A stretch of DNA of 64,000 nt from Ryuthela nishihirai (GCA_038380435.1 JAWZYU010000009.1:61905901-61969900), one strand, 5' to 3'. Counted from the first letter of the stretch, positions 33,908-45,834 are shown. A program made the numbers and translations. The notes: a model not told the origin generated them from the sequence alone.

Positions 33908-34514
33908 AGCGAGGGTTGGCTTAGTCGATAGCGCACCAGGCTAGTAATATGATGTTGACAGGTTCGAGTCCCAACTGGGCCAACATTGGGAATTTTCTCC
34001 GCTAACCCCGTTTTGGTCTCGGTAAGAAATAAAAATAAATAAATAAATAAATACCCCCTAAAGCAGCTACTTACCACAGTGGTCTGACAGGAGCCTGTCA
34101 GTTTATATGCCAGAGTAGAAGTTCTGAGCGAATGGCAGGACCTCAGCAGAAAAACAACACGAACATCCATGCCTTACCCGGTGTTCGAACCCAGGTCCCT
34201 TAGATCAGTAGCCAAGCGTGCTAACCACTCGGCCGGTAAGAACATGGCTCGGTAAGAAAGGGGGATTACCTTTTGTGCTTGGAATCCGCTATCCATCAAA
34301 TGGATGCTTAACCAACCATGACAGAGCAGGAGAGTCCATACCCTGTGAACTTTAAAGAGCGCACTGGATGACCTTGAAGGAAAGCTTCCATCTGTCTCCT
34401 ATCAGCTACCCAATGGATTCCCTTCCCAAATTTTCTCTGAGCCCTTGGAGTCTTTATCACTGACCATTTGGTCCACTTTATGAAGAAATGTGCCGCTCAA
34501 AGGTAAAGCAATCC
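33908..34514 (+). repeat. SINE-B, split by a SINE-A
   Basis: Head GGCTTAGTCGATAGCGCACC and B box GGTTCGAGTCCC are at 33908-34028. The rest (CCGCTATCCATCAAATGGAT, GAGAGTCCATACCCTGTG, CTGTCTCCTATCAGC) resumes after 34235. The interruption lies in the C-rich block after the head. Confidence 0.9.
34029..34234 (-). repeat. SINE-A inserted into SINE-B
   Basis: Complete minus copy with a TAAATAAATAAA-type tail and GGTTCGAACACC B box. GGTAAGAA occurs on both sides (34021-34028 and 34235-34242), a credible 8-base target duplication. The 3' palindrome has decayed to AAAGCAGCTACTTA. It shows SINE-A was active after at least some SINE-B insertions. Confidence 0.92.
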
Positions 34515-36395
34515 ATCCTCACCACAAAAAACCTAAATATCTTTTGATACTGCAGTTGTATTATTCTCCCTCTTAAATTCGTATTGCATTCTCTTCGATA
34601 CCTCCAAATTTCTCAATGTCCAAGGCAAACGGGCTTGTTTTATACCTTGCAAAACCTTCACGCCGATTGATGAGTAATATCAATCGGCAAATTAGCGTAA
34701 GGATGTTTCGTTGTATGTGTACAAAAGCCGGTATAAACATCACATAAATGTTGATATGAAAAAAATGCAATATATATATATGTGTGATGACTTGATAGCC
34801 TACTATATTTTTAATTAACTATCTGATACATTTTTTTAACGTGAAAAGCGAAAAAAAGTTTTGGAATCCCCTTTTACTATAAGAAACGTGTCAAATGCTT
34901 GCAACTGCAACAAACTAAAAGAGATGGAGATAGGTTCCATTATGTCCGTAAGCTGAAATGTAAAACACGAGCCCTCTGTGTAACAAGTTTTCCCGTAAAG
35001 TACAGCATTTTTTTCCACTCGGCTAGATGCTCGTTTCTGCAATTCCTTATGCAATTCCCGCAGCCGAGATTTTGATTGCGAAAACCGGGGAAAAGAAAGT
35101 GCTAGAATTATGCCAGTATATCCGGCAACAAACAGAATCTTGTTAAAATTGACAGAATGCAGGAGCTGTGGCACAAAAGAGAACTGTTTGGAGGAAAAAT
35201 TGCACAGTCTGGTATGAAATGAACTCCCTAGCCTCTAGTTGCTTGAGTTTTTATTTTTGCTTTTCTGCAAGCATGTTTTTCTTTTCCAAATTTAGCACTG
35301 TCTTCCTTTTTACACTGGATGTTATGTCAAAATGTTCAACTACGTTTCCTGAAATCTATGTCATTCCCTTCTCATTTGGAGCCTTCCTTAACTCAAAAAT
35401 TCAATCAATCTTTTTTTTTTCTTCTTCTTTAGCTTTACTCTGATCAATTTTCCTAAAGGATAAACTGATAACAACACAAAGAACAACAATAACAGCATCT
35501 AAATGTGTTTCGTTTGATAACATTAAGAAACAAACAGATAAACAGAAAAAAATGCGTGGTGGAAACGGTACAGAAAAAAAACCCGTCAATAATATGTTTT
35601 CAGCAATGCAGTATTTAGGTACTGTCTCTTACATTGCTGGTGTTTGACAAAGTGTCAAATTTATTTCACGAAGCGCAAAGGATATGAAGAGCGGCGGATA
35701 CAAACGGAAATCCATACCTCAAGGCTGCAACCGTTGCGGCAAGAGTTTAAACGTCAGATGGGCAATATGACAATGTCGCAGATCTTCTGAAACTGCTCCC
35801 GCTAACGACACATCGATTACCATTACTCGTGAATCTGCTTCAGTTTTCTCACTCGAGACTAGAATCATCTGCGAATATTTCCCCTGAAATAAATCGAGTT
35901 TTGCGCAGGGAAATGACATACTTATTGTTATTGCTCATGGATAAGTTTTGACGAGAGAAGAGAGAAATTCTTTAAATGATTCATTATGATACGCCCACGA
36001 AGCGATCTGTCCTTGTTGTGTTATGGTAACAGCGGGGATCTTATGATTATTTAGAAGTTTTTTGTTCAATTAAATAAGTTTTTCAGTCAAATTCAGATAA
36101 CCTTAGATACAACTGATCTAAATCATAATAAAGTCAGTCGTGTTTTGATTAGTTTTTTTAAATCATTCCTTAAGAGTGAGATAATAGATACTGGTCTATA
36201 ATTTTGAAATTATTTTTATTTACTTTCTTATACATTGGTATTACAACTGCTTTCTTCAGTTCATCAGGGAAAATTATCCTTTCAACCTATAAATTAAAAA
36301 TATGAATTGGTTTGAAATTGTGATCCATACACTTTTTAAAACGTCTGTAGGCATACCATCACCCCCATATTTTTGTTTTAAGTGTCACGATTATA
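34515..36395. other. No recognisable gene
   Basis: AT-rich with no known repeat. The longest frames (34836-35174 minus, 112 codons; 35168-35443 plus, 91 codons) show no domain, no splice-consistent partner and no similarity to anything I know. Confidence 0.5.
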
Positions 36396-36931
36396 CAGGG
36401 TGTACTATTTAAAACACAACCTAAAGAGTTGTTCGTTGTATTTAAATAATGAAAAAAAAAAACAGCGTGTTTATTAGGGGAATCTAGTAACAATACTAGG
36501 TTTCAGCATCATGGGGCGCCCGCTCATTTTGCGAACACAACAACGGCTTTCTTGCAGGACTTCTCTGGTGAGAGCATTGTCGGGAGTGGCCTTGGTCACC
36601 GCTATCCCCAGAGTTCACACCAACTGACATTTTCTTGCGGGAATATCTTAAAGAAAGAGTCTATGGTAATAACCCACGAGGTCTGAAGGAACTCAAATAT
36701 AACATTGAACAGACTGTTGCCGTCAATGACAAACAAACTCTTGAAAAAGTTACAAGAAACACTGTAATAAAGGGTGAATGCTTGTCTTCAAGAAGGTGTT
36801 GAGCGTTTTAAGCATCTGCAATATTTTCACTAAATCGTGTTTATGCAATATTTCACTAAACCTTTATATCCCTGAAAAAGTTTTAAAAAAATGTACACAT
36901 TAGTGGGTTGCGTTTTAAATGGTACACCCTG
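36396..36931 (+). mobile_element. mariner/Tc1-superfamily element, internal-deletion derivative
   Basis: Inverted termini CAGGGTGTACTATTTAAAAC and its near reverse (GTTTTAAATGGTACACCCTG) are flanked by TA. The interior retains only the transposase C-terminus: a SPEFTPTDIFLREYLKE-like stretch followed by KERVYGNNPRGLKELKYNI, with a frameshift just upstream. The N-terminus and most of the catalytic core are gone, leaving 536 bases, the shape of a non-autonomous element. Confidence 0.85.
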
Positions 36932-36933
36932 TA

Positions 36934-38506
36934 TTTAATATCTCATCTTCAGTGACAGGGAATAAAAATATTGCATTTAAAAATTACGTTAAATATGATC
37001 AGTATTTTTATATGAGCATTTGGATTGAACACTCTTAATATTTTCTGTAAGATTAATAAAAAAAAATGAAAATCACTTGTCAATGCCTTTGTTTCCAAAT
37101 AATGAACACTATATATACATATATATATATAGTATGCGAAAATTTAATTGTTTTTATTTTATGCTTATCCTCAACATTTATAATCACTTTGATTATCAAA
37201 ATTCATAGTCTACTCAGTGCATTGACGGGAAGAGAACAAGTATTACAATGTTTTATACAATAATTAAAGTCTGATCCGCGACACTGAAAAATCTCACGTA
37301 TCCGCCGATGAGAAACGTTTGCCCAAACCTGGTCTAATTTGAAGGAATGGCAATTCCTTGAAATAAACAAACGAACCTACATTTTATAATTGTGGCACCA
37401 TTTTGCCTTAACATGGAGTTTTTATCAAACTAAAGATTCGACCTCTTCAGAGCAGCTGTCAGCCAAGAATTAATTGCTATTTTCTCCGTTCTTCTTCCAA
37501 CTCACTATTCTCAAAGTTTTTCTTTTTTCGATTTTTTTTCTGTTCTCAAATTACTCATTATCTTTTGTTTTTTCTTCATTGACTTTCTTTTCTGGCATAT
37601 ATCGATTGAAATAGCGTTCGGCAAATTTTTCTCCCTGTGTCTGAATTAGATTTTCTTTTGGGAGGCTTTAGAGAAAGTGCAAATCAGTTCTGGGGAGAAG
37701 ACAACACTTCAGTGGCCTAGTTTATTTTCAAATTAAACCTACTTTCTTGTCTTCAACTGATTAGAAATTTGCTTCGACTTTGTCGGTACCATTTCCAAAT
37801 TGAAATCTATTGTTTCTGAGGTGAGAGATAACCCAGCATTTGGAACTCTGTATCTAGATTCAGAGCGATAGCTGAGAAATGTTTTATCGAGGTTATTCTT
37901 TTGAAATGTGTTCTAGTTGAAGGTAAATATCGGGTTATTTTAAATATGGCAGTTACGCTTGTACTATGGTAAGTTTAATGTTGAGTTTTTACCACTTAGC
38001 GATACTTTTTGAACAAAATGAGTTAAATTGACAGATCATAAAAATCCCGAAAGGTTTAGCGGAGGTTGGGGGAAGGTGACTCACTAGAGAGTGAGTTCCT
38101 AGTTTTATTATATCCAGTAATCTGAAAAACTGGTATTTTAGTTTTGTTTTCTGAAACGTGATTTTAGGAATCTATAGTTAATTTTCTAACAGCCTAAGGG
38201 AATTATATACAAAAAAAGGACATCAACAGCTGATGCCCTTTTTTCGTAACGTAATATCACTCTTTCTTCTTTCGTTTTAAGCAAGTAATAACGTCTTCTT
38301 GATCCGCTGTTCTTTCAAAAACAACTGAAGAGTACAAATAGCGAATTACTTTTCAGTCGCTTATTGTGTCTTACTAGCTCGATTAGATTGGCAAAGTTCT
38401 CACCCTTGACGAGACTGAATCTCAAAGATGATGTGAGTCGATTATATAACGCCAGCAATTATAATCATACGAACCATACTCAGCATACGGTATTATGGTT
38501 CAATAA
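36934..38506. other. No recognisable gene
   Basis: AT-rich, with a TATATATACATATATAT run at about 37105-37132. An imperfect A/T-flanked hairpin (AAAAAAGGACATCAACAGCT to GATGCCCTTTTTT) lies at 38213-38246. No coding signal. Confidence 0.5.
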
Positions 38507-39035
38507 CACACTACAGGAAAACAAAAATTGTAACACTTGGAAGGATTAATGCCATTTTATTGAAACGCAGGCAGCTGTTAGCATACACCTAAATGAGCGA
38601 TTGATTGCATTATCAAAAGACAAATATGGAAAATTACTACTTTACCTACCCAGTAAAGTGGTATAATTTGTATGCTGTTGACCGCCCCGCGCAGAAATGC
38701 ATTCATGAATACGGCTATCGTACAGCTGTATAATGTCCTCCTGAGGGATAGAACGCCAAATAGCGTTCTATCCCTCAGGCCAATATCCCTCAGCCAAATA
38801 GCGTGAAGTCGCTGTTCCATTTCAGCGAGAGTGGTTGGTGCACCTCTTGGGTGTTGTTGTTGGAGCTGTCGGCCCATCATGTCCCAGACGTGGTTAATAA
38901 GTGAAAGGTCCGGCGAGTGGACTGGCCATGGTAGTACATGAACGTTTTGCTCGTGTAGATAGTCCAGACTAATGCGGGCTGTATGGGACGGGCATTATCT
39001 TGCTGGTAAAAGGTTCGTGCCGACGAACGCGGCCT
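38507..39035 (-). mobile_element. Tc1-like element, 3' half
   Basis: One terminus (CACTACAGGAAAACAAAAAT) is present on the left. The minus strand reads QQDNARP with the second catalytic Asp, a shifted PDLS-type region, then the C-terminal WDMMGRQLQQ-like helix and TTLAEMEQRLHAIW (frame 38578-38880). The 5' half and the other terminus are missing, replaced by a SINE-B fragment. A 34-base inverted repeat (AGGGATAGAACGC with its reverse, 38743-38776) lies inside the C-terminal coding region. Confidence 0.85.
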
Positions 39036-39037
39036 AT

Positions 39038-39170
39038 CCAAGCCCATCGGTTCCTCTACTGATGGAGAGCAGGCCCGAGAGTTTAGCAGTGAGAAAGTTC
39101 AACGCTAACTCAGGTGGGACTTGAACACAATAGCCTGGCGTGCTATTGACTGAGATCCCCCGCCCCAAGC
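39038..39170 (-). repeat. SINE-B, head fragment
   Basis: Reverse-strand head with GATCTCAGTCAATAGCACGC, B-box-like GTTCAAGTCCC and the ACCGATGGGCTTGG block, where it stops against the Tc1 half-element. The breakpoint is shared by both fragments. Confidence 0.8.
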
Positions 39171-39377
39171 GATCCACGTAGCCGATTGAAAGTTATTTCG
39201 GAACAAACATAAAATGCAAAGGAATCAGACACTTTCACCTCCCTCCGCCAAATAAAAGAACATCATTTCCCAAAGTGTGTTCCGCGACCTGATACTGGTC
39301 CTTCGAAAAAAATACCGGCACTTAGAAAATATACGAATAATCGCATGATTATTTGTATATGTAACTAAATAATAACG

Positions 39378-39480
39378 AATAATCAATGTTAACTAGTTCC
39401 CACCAATAATCAATGTTAACTAGTTCCCACCAATAATCAATGTTAACTTATTCCCACCAATAATCAATGTTAACTAGTTT
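39378..39480. repeat. Tandem repeat, 27-bp unit, about 3.8 copies
   Basis: AATAATCAATGTTAACTAGT starts at 39378, 39405, 39432 and 39459, an exact 27-base period. The last unit runs into two copies of ACTAGTTTGCATTGTCC. TTAAC/GTTAA half-sites recur in each unit. Confidence 0.92.
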
Positions 39481-40611
39481 GCATTGTCCAGTTTGCATAG
39501 TTAACTAGTTTGCATTGTCCTAGTTTTCTCTTCTTAGTTATTAAAAAGCTGTTAAATGCACAGATAATAAATAATGTTTTGCTGTAATATTAAATAGTGA
39601 ATACATAGTGTCATTGATGTTTATGAGAAAATGACATTGTAGATCTTCAGAAAGCCGAAAAGCGCAATAGTGCTAGAGAGAGCAACCCCAAAGTGCCCAA
39701 AAAGTCGGGAAACAAAGGAAATTTCAAAAACTAAAGAAACTTGCCGAAATTTCCTGGTTAATATTGCTAGTTTTACCATTGGAAATAAGAATTCTCCAAT
39801 TATAGCAATTATAGCGAATTTAGCGTAGGCTAAAAAAAAATCAAGCAAAAACCAACTAAAAAAGGGCCTCAAAAAGTCTCTAGAGTCCTAATTGAAAGTT
39901 TCGTAAACCCTGCCATAGAGGATTTAAAAGTCACATTTTTGTCTCAGTTTCTAAAGGAACTGCGTATATAAGCCCACCCATACTTCTCCAAATAGCAAAG
40001 CTGAAGTCAGTCTTACAACCTTATGTCTCGAAAAGTGCGGCTCATATTTCCTCCCTGCGCTGTGGTTGATATATGATACCGACAGATTAAATAAATGAAA
40101 GTAAACGTGCATGCAACAACCAGGTTGACGTTTGAAGAAATATGATATTACCGGAGTGTACACGGAAGACCAGCGATGTAACACGAAATGTGAGGCAAGT
40201 TTAGAGTGTGTAGGAAGAAAGTTTGGAAAATTAGAATAACTACACCAAGAACATTTTATCATTCTGAATATATTCAATTGGGAAAATAAGCCATGAGAAT
40301 GCTAAAAAAAGGCAACTGAAAAGTAACTAATTCTGGGAAAACTGCTGGGAGTTTACTTAGAAAACTTTTCAAAACGAAAAGAAGAAAAAAAATAATTTTA
40401 CAAAAAAAACAACCCGACCAAATTAGTTCTAACTACACCAAGTAATACGGTCAGTAGTGACACAGTGGTCAGTAGTGACACAGTCTTAGTAGGGCATGTC
40501 CTTGTATGAGGCCTGTAAAATCTAGGAGTAGTTTCTAGGATTCTTCTTTGCCCTATATGTCGGAATTAAAAAAAAAACATTTAGGTGATTTGCACTTTGG
40601 TAAAAAAAAAA
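39481..40611. other. No recognisable gene
   Basis: AT-rich. Minus frames at 39621-39872 and 39951-40277 are hydrophobic but have no start context, splice partner or family resemblance. Confidence 0.5.
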
Positions 40612-40732
40612 TTAAAAATAAATACCTCCTGAAGCATTTGCTTGCCACAGATGTCTGACAGGAGCCTGTCAGTTTAATACGCCATATTGTAAATGGATCT
40701 GTGAGGATGGCGGTTCCTCAGCAGAAAAGTAC
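40612..40732 (-). repeat. SINE-A, 3' part, old
   Basis: Distal half of the family with a degraded palindrome (GAAGCATTTGCTTG) but an intact TGACAGGAGCCTGTCA hairpin. The head is missing, as in 5'-truncated insertions. Confidence 0.8.
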
Positions 40733-42785
40733 GAAGTCTAATAATAACCACTACTACTCCATAATGTGTATTGTATCTATGTGAATAAAATTAAAATCCA
40801 CATCCGTACCGTGCGAAACCGAATCTATAATCGTATAAAATAAAAATGGTTCCATTTTCTTGACCGTATTAAACTGAGTCTGTCACAGTATAAATCGAAA
40901 CTGGTTGCATTATTTTTACCGTGTAAAACCGAAACAGTGTAAATCAAGTACCGTGTAAATCGATGCACCTGTCTCGCGACACCTTAATGAAATGATGCTT
41001 ATTTTGAATCGGCAACGAGATCTGACTTTTTTAGACAGAACTTCTCAGACTAGTGAATCCGCGTGTTTTCTAATTTTTATCATCAAGTTTAACTTTGTAG
41101 GCTATTATATAGGCTAAATACAGCTGATTCGTAAGTATACTGTGTCATAAAATATAATAAAAATATTCATTTTACAAGATAAAGCACTGTTAGTACAAAA
41201 GCTTAATATCTAATTTATATTCAGTTGATAAATATATTTCTGTCAAATTTCGTCTTGAATTTAAATAGCATAGGTCTATATTAACGATGGATTTTTTTCC
41301 GTGATAAAAAGAAATGTATGAGAAATTATGCTTACCTGAATTAGTGCACATAGAGTACAAAATAATGTTGAATTAATGCGTATTATATTTTTGCTGAACT
41401 GAAATTTGAGATAAATATGTATAAATAAAATTCTAATGTGTCTTTTATTCATAACAAGGATTTGATCAGAAAAATCCCCCTTTTTTCCGTAAATTTTTGG
41501 TTTTGATTTACATGTTGATTTCTCGGAACCTATATAACGTGAAAATGAATGGCTTGGTGTATGCTTACAATTGTTCCCGTAGGGGCATATGAGAACGGAA
41601 ACGATTAATCTTTCTCGAACATTGATTTCATTTGTGCATTGACAATATATGTGGTTTCAACACCAGCTCAAATTATATCTGAATCCCAAAAAGTCGTAAT
41701 TTGTTGGATTTTAAGAAAATTCGAAATCCTTGCATTTGTTTGCGTTACAGTCAGTCTGAAATATATATCTAACGATTTACAGTTATTTTTAACTCAGTTC
41801 CAGAAATCATAAACTGTTTTTTTTTTTCATTTTGTCATCTGTTGCTCTGCTAGCCCGTTTGCTGATATTCAACCATTTTGTTTTCCGAGATAAAAGCACA
41901 AAATGTTTTTGGGTTGAATAGATATTTAAAAATATTAGGATTTATACTTTCCGAATCTGCCAATACTTTCAATAGCTCTCTCTAAGAGTGGAAATTTTCA
42001 GCAAATGGACAAACTTTAACGAAAGTTATAAACACTCTATTTAAGCTAGAAATTTGAAATATTTGTGCTGTATTTCACATACAGCACAAATAGTTTTTGC
42101 ACTTATATCAGCACAAAGAGTTTTTGCACTGACAACAACGATTTGTCTTGTTTACAACATGGGGATGGCAAAAATGTTACTTTCTTGTTTTAAAAGATAT
42201 AAATGAAAAATTCGTTTTGCATTTTATAAGTGCAAATATAATAATCCATATTAGTATTTTCCCATTCATTCATTAGTTACAATTTATAGTGCTAGAGAGT
42301 TCAAAAGTAGGTAAATGCATGAAAGTAGTAGAAATTGCATTCTCTATCAAAAAATGCATTCCGTATTCCCCAGAGGTGTGATATTCTTCTAGTTTCTCCA
42401 GTTGCAAGATATCCAGCATCTAAAGCTCCATCGCCAGACGACAAACGATTACTTTGGTTGCACTTTCATAGGGTGAAGATATATGTCTGACAGAAATGGA
42501 AATTTCTGTCATTTGATATATAAATATATATATTCCCCACAGACACAAAAAAAACACACAGACAGCGTCCATTACACAATTCTGAAATAAAGTGGGAAAC
42601 CAAAACACAATATATTTGTTTTTTTATGTGATCAGTTCAACGGCTTCCATGAATACCCCCGTCTCTAGAATGTTTGAAATCATCAGAATAAAAATATCTT
42701 AAAGTTTACATTCGTATGACTTCACAGGGAAAGACACTTCACAACCTGAAGAGATTGTTACGAAGACATATTGAATTTGTAAGGT
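40733..42785. other. No recognisable gene
   Basis: AT-rich. At 40795-40980 the word ACCGTGTAAAACCGAA recurs three or four times in diverged form. A hairpin TTTGTGCTGTA/TACAGCACAAA sits at 42062-42091, followed by a reiterated GCACAAAKAGTTTTTGCAC. Confidence 0.5.
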
Positions 42786-42890
42786 TTTGTGAAACGACTT
42801 TAGATATAGCATAAAACATTATCTTATTATTCATAGCCTTCGGTCGTAGAACTTTTGCAAATTTGGACTCAAGCTGAAAATTGCATGTTT
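42786..42890 (+). repeat. Dispersed duplication, copy 1
   Basis: TTGTGAAACGACTT through ATTATCTTATTATTCATAGC to GAAAATTG matches 43517-43615 with about 15 percent differences. Origin unknown; they are direct copies about 730 bp apart. Confidence 0.75.
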
Positions 42891-42894
42891 CGCT

Positions 42895-43018
42895 TCTGAA
42901 ACAATTGTACTCTTTCCTGATTTTTTTTCCTGAAACAAATGCACACTTTCCTGTTTTTTGTTTGTGAAATAATTGCACTCTTCCCTGATTTTTTCTCCTG
43001 AAACAAATGTACTTCCCT
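42895..43018. repeat. Tandem repeat, about 34-bp unit, 3.6 copies
   Basis: Units CTGAAACAATTGYACTCTT and related CTGAAACAAATGCACACTT start at about 42895, 42929, 42963 and 42998, each followed by CCTGATTTTTT. On the minus strand the repeats make a short Lys/Gln-rich open frame, which I take to be a by-product. Confidence 0.8.
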
Positions 43019-43516
43019 ATGATTGATGTTTCTGAAAAAAATCCATCCATTTTGATTTTGTTTCCGATACTTTTTAAAGAAAATGCTAAACAAGTTTTTC
43101 CTTTTATGGGGGAGAATAATAGAGCTACTATGCAAATAAATCGCAACAGAATCCGTCAATGCAAACCAGATATCACATATCAGAACTCATCACGTGAATG
43201 TGAAATGCAAGGGACAACAGCTCTGAGGAGGTAATCCCTAAGAGCCTTACTCGAAGTTTAATCCCATGAACCCAGATCTTTTCAACTGAAATTGAACTCG
43301 CTAATGAATTAGCCTTTGTCTACTTTTCGATAAATCCATTTCTTCTTGAGAATAAATTTACTGTAATGTGTTTTAGTCATGCACACGGACATCGGAAAGG
43401 TATATTTAATGTACAATTTGATATAATGTAACAAATAACAATTATTTTATTGATTGAAAAGCCAAAAGCACTTGTACATCACAACAAATAGTCATAAGTA
43501 AAGTAACTTTTCAAAT

Positions 43517-43615
43517 CTTGTGAAACGACTTGGGATGAGCATAAAATATTATCTTATTATTCATAGCCCACGATGATAGAACTCTTGAAAATGTGGACTC
43601 GAAGTTGAAAATTGT
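43517..43615 (+). repeat. Dispersed duplication, copy 2
   Basis: Counterpart of 42786-42890: TTGTGAAACGACTTGGG, ATTATCTTATTATTCATAGC, ATGTGGACTCGAAG. Confidence 0.75.
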
Positions 43616-44702
43616 ATCTCTTTTTATAATTTGCTGATTTTTTCACAACTAAAAATCGATCTACAAAAACAAAAGCAGTTAGGCACTAAAATTCAGAGGG
43701 TTTTTTTTGCCACTGTCTCTTTTTCTTGTGTAAAGAATATATCACTACTAAGTGTTTCACTCATCTGACAATCTACTAAGTAGACAACTTTAAGTATTAG
43801 AAAAAATAATATAGTGTAAATTAAAAAAAAACTTATACTTGTAAAAAAAAAAAGGTTTGAAAAAGAAATCTGTCATTTTTAATTACGCAATAGAACATCA
43901 ATTATTAACATATCTCGGTCGTTAAAATTATTTTTTTTAAATTAAGCTCCTTAAGTGTTATAACGTCTAAAATGGGTTTTAATAAAAATCAGATAATATT
44001 AGAAACATAGTCTAATATCGCCCACGTTACAAAATATGCATAAAAACGCATAAATATATATATATATGTATACAAATTCTGGAAAAGAGAACTATACTTA
44101 AAAAATCATCAAAAATTTGGAACTGAAGCATATGCAACAAAAGGTGTTTAATTCAAAATATGAAAAGTCAACTTCAATCAGTTAACCAAATCTCTGTGGC
44201 GTTTGAATATAGTGTATGGACTGCATGAAAAATGAAAGTGTATGAAAAATGAACTGCTCCCACATACTCTTGTTTGCAACACTAGAAATTCCGTACATTT
44301 CAAACACTTTCCTAACTACTTGTCTGTCGAGAATTATTTTTCGTTTTTATTGTTGAAGTAATCTTTTAGCACTGATCGCGGTGCACTACAAGGTTAAGAT
44401 CCTTTCAGGAAACCCATTTCTTTCTCCTTATCTGATTTAATAGAATTTACCACAGGCTCGTGCCTGATGTTTTAGATTTTTTTCTTTAATCCATCTGGAA
44501 GATAATGAATACGTTATAAATATTCTATGAACACATGTGCCCGAATATCCCCAAGACGGTATTAGAAAAGATCTAGTGGGTAATATTACAACAAAGCCTG
44601 TACCGAGTTTACAAGTCTGCTGCAGGCAAATGGCGAGATTTTTCATACTGGTCACTAGTATCTATTAAACTACACATATTATAGATAATTACGGTTATGC
44701 CT
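43616..44702. other. No recognisable gene
   Basis: AT-rich with A and T runs. No repeat family and no frame with a motif. Confidence 0.5.
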
Positions 44703-44772
44703 TTGGTAAGAAGAGAGGTACATTTTGGCTTGGAAAGGTCGCCGTTCATCAGATGAGACGTTAAACCATGGA

Positions 44773-45022
44773 ATACTAAAATTCAGTTATTAACTTCATA
44801 CGTTATCGTGTATTTTTTTATCAGTTAACAATAGAGTAGATAAAGACTGTAGAATAGGTAAATTCGACCTATTTTCAGCACATAGATTTCGGCTGCAGAG
44901 CGAGTGTAGATGTGTACTAATATTTTCTTCTGCTCTCACGCAATTTAACTTGTACGTGCTAAAAATAAGTTCTCTGTGACCTAACTCTGCTTAAAATTCC
45001 TAATGCTCCTACTATTTGAGGG
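44773..45022. other. Unidentified 250-bp insert within SINE-B
   Basis: The bordering SINE word appears on both sides: GTTAAACCATGG just before and GTTAAGTCGTAG just after, where intact copies have a single GTTAAGCCGTGG. That looks like an aged target duplication of about 12 bases. The insert is AT-rich, non-coding and unlike other repeats here. Confidence 0.55.
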
Positions 45023-45219
45023 AGTTAAGTCGTAGTGCCGTGTTCAGGAGAGCCATACCCTAAGCACGTTAAAGACCATTCTGGATGGTCTTGATGGGAT
45101 ACCTCTATCTCGTACAGTTGTCAAATGGATCCCTTTCCATAAAACGTCGCTGAACCCTTTGGGTACTTGTGATCTGGTCACTTAGCTCATTGTGCATAAA
45201 TAAACTGCCGCTGAAAGGT

Positions 45220-45538
45220 TGGGTGTGAGCCACGTTTTTGCACACAATGAGCAAAATGGCCAGGTCAGAAGAACTCTGAGAGCCTAGAGAAGGTTGGGAA
45301 AGGGCCACTGGACAGCTGCTAGGAGACAGATGGTGACTTCCCGTCAAGGTTATCCAGCCTGTTCTTTCACGTGCACATGGTATGGCTCTCCAGCACACGA
45401 GGTCACGGTTTTATATCTCATCCAAAGGACTTTGGATTTTTCAAGCCCATCGGTGTCCCATATTGACCAGGTAGAACTCGAATCTGGAAACTGCAGATTA
45501 TGAGCCTGATGCGCTACCGATTGATTCCTACTCCATCC
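45220..45538 (-). repeat. SINE-B nested in an opposite SINE-B
   Basis: Complete minus copy (GTTTTTGCACACAATGAGC distal end to CTACCGATTGATTCC head). It is flanked by CCGCTGAAAGGT (45208-45219) and CCGCTGAAAAGGT (45539-45551), both drawn from the 3' part of the host SINE. This is a clear target duplication, so the insertion hit the 3' end of an existing copy. Confidence 0.9.
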
Positions 45539-45834
45539 CCGCTGAAAAGGTAAAACAACCCAATACATACTAAAGAATCATTATATGATATGAACTTAAT
45601 ACAATAGACAACTGAAGTTTTTAACATGGCGTGCAGTATCGCAGAAATGTATGCAAGGTGCTAAAATAAAAGTTTGGTATGTACTTCAATGTATAAAAAC
45701 TGTATCACTTCTAATGGGCAGGATACACCGAAAAATGTCCATAAAGCGGGAAAGTAGATGGATATGTGCAAGTTGCACAAAGAAACGAAAAGATTTCTTG
45801 GATGTGACACAGACAGTGATTGATGGCAAGCACA

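Larger units (their letters stand above)
44703..45562 (+). repeat. SINE-B, interrupted twice
   Basis: Pieces of one plus-strand SINE: GGCTTGGAAAGGTCGCCGTT to GACGTTAAACCATGG at 44703-44772; GTTAAGTCGTAGTGCC through GGTACTTGTGATCTGGTC to CTGCCGCTGAAAGGT at 45023-45219; and the tail CTGAAAAGGTAAAACAACCC at 45541-45562. The first gap is an unidentified insert and the second is a minus-strand SINE-B. The tRNA-like head is missing. Confidence 0.85.

Noticed and set aside
34836..35443. Adjacent opposite frames of 112 and 91 codons as host exons
   Set aside because: No motifs, no convincing splice sites in a consistent phase, and composition like the surrounding non-coding DNA.
38213..38246. Rho-independent-like terminator (hairpin plus T run)
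   Set aside because: The hairpin is imperfect, no gene is next to it, and the DNA is eukaryotic. A chance A/T-flanked inverted repeat is more likely.
39378..39480. CRISPR array
   Set aside because: The 27-base units are contiguous without spacers, in a eukaryotic context. The 276-bp satellite fails for the same reason.
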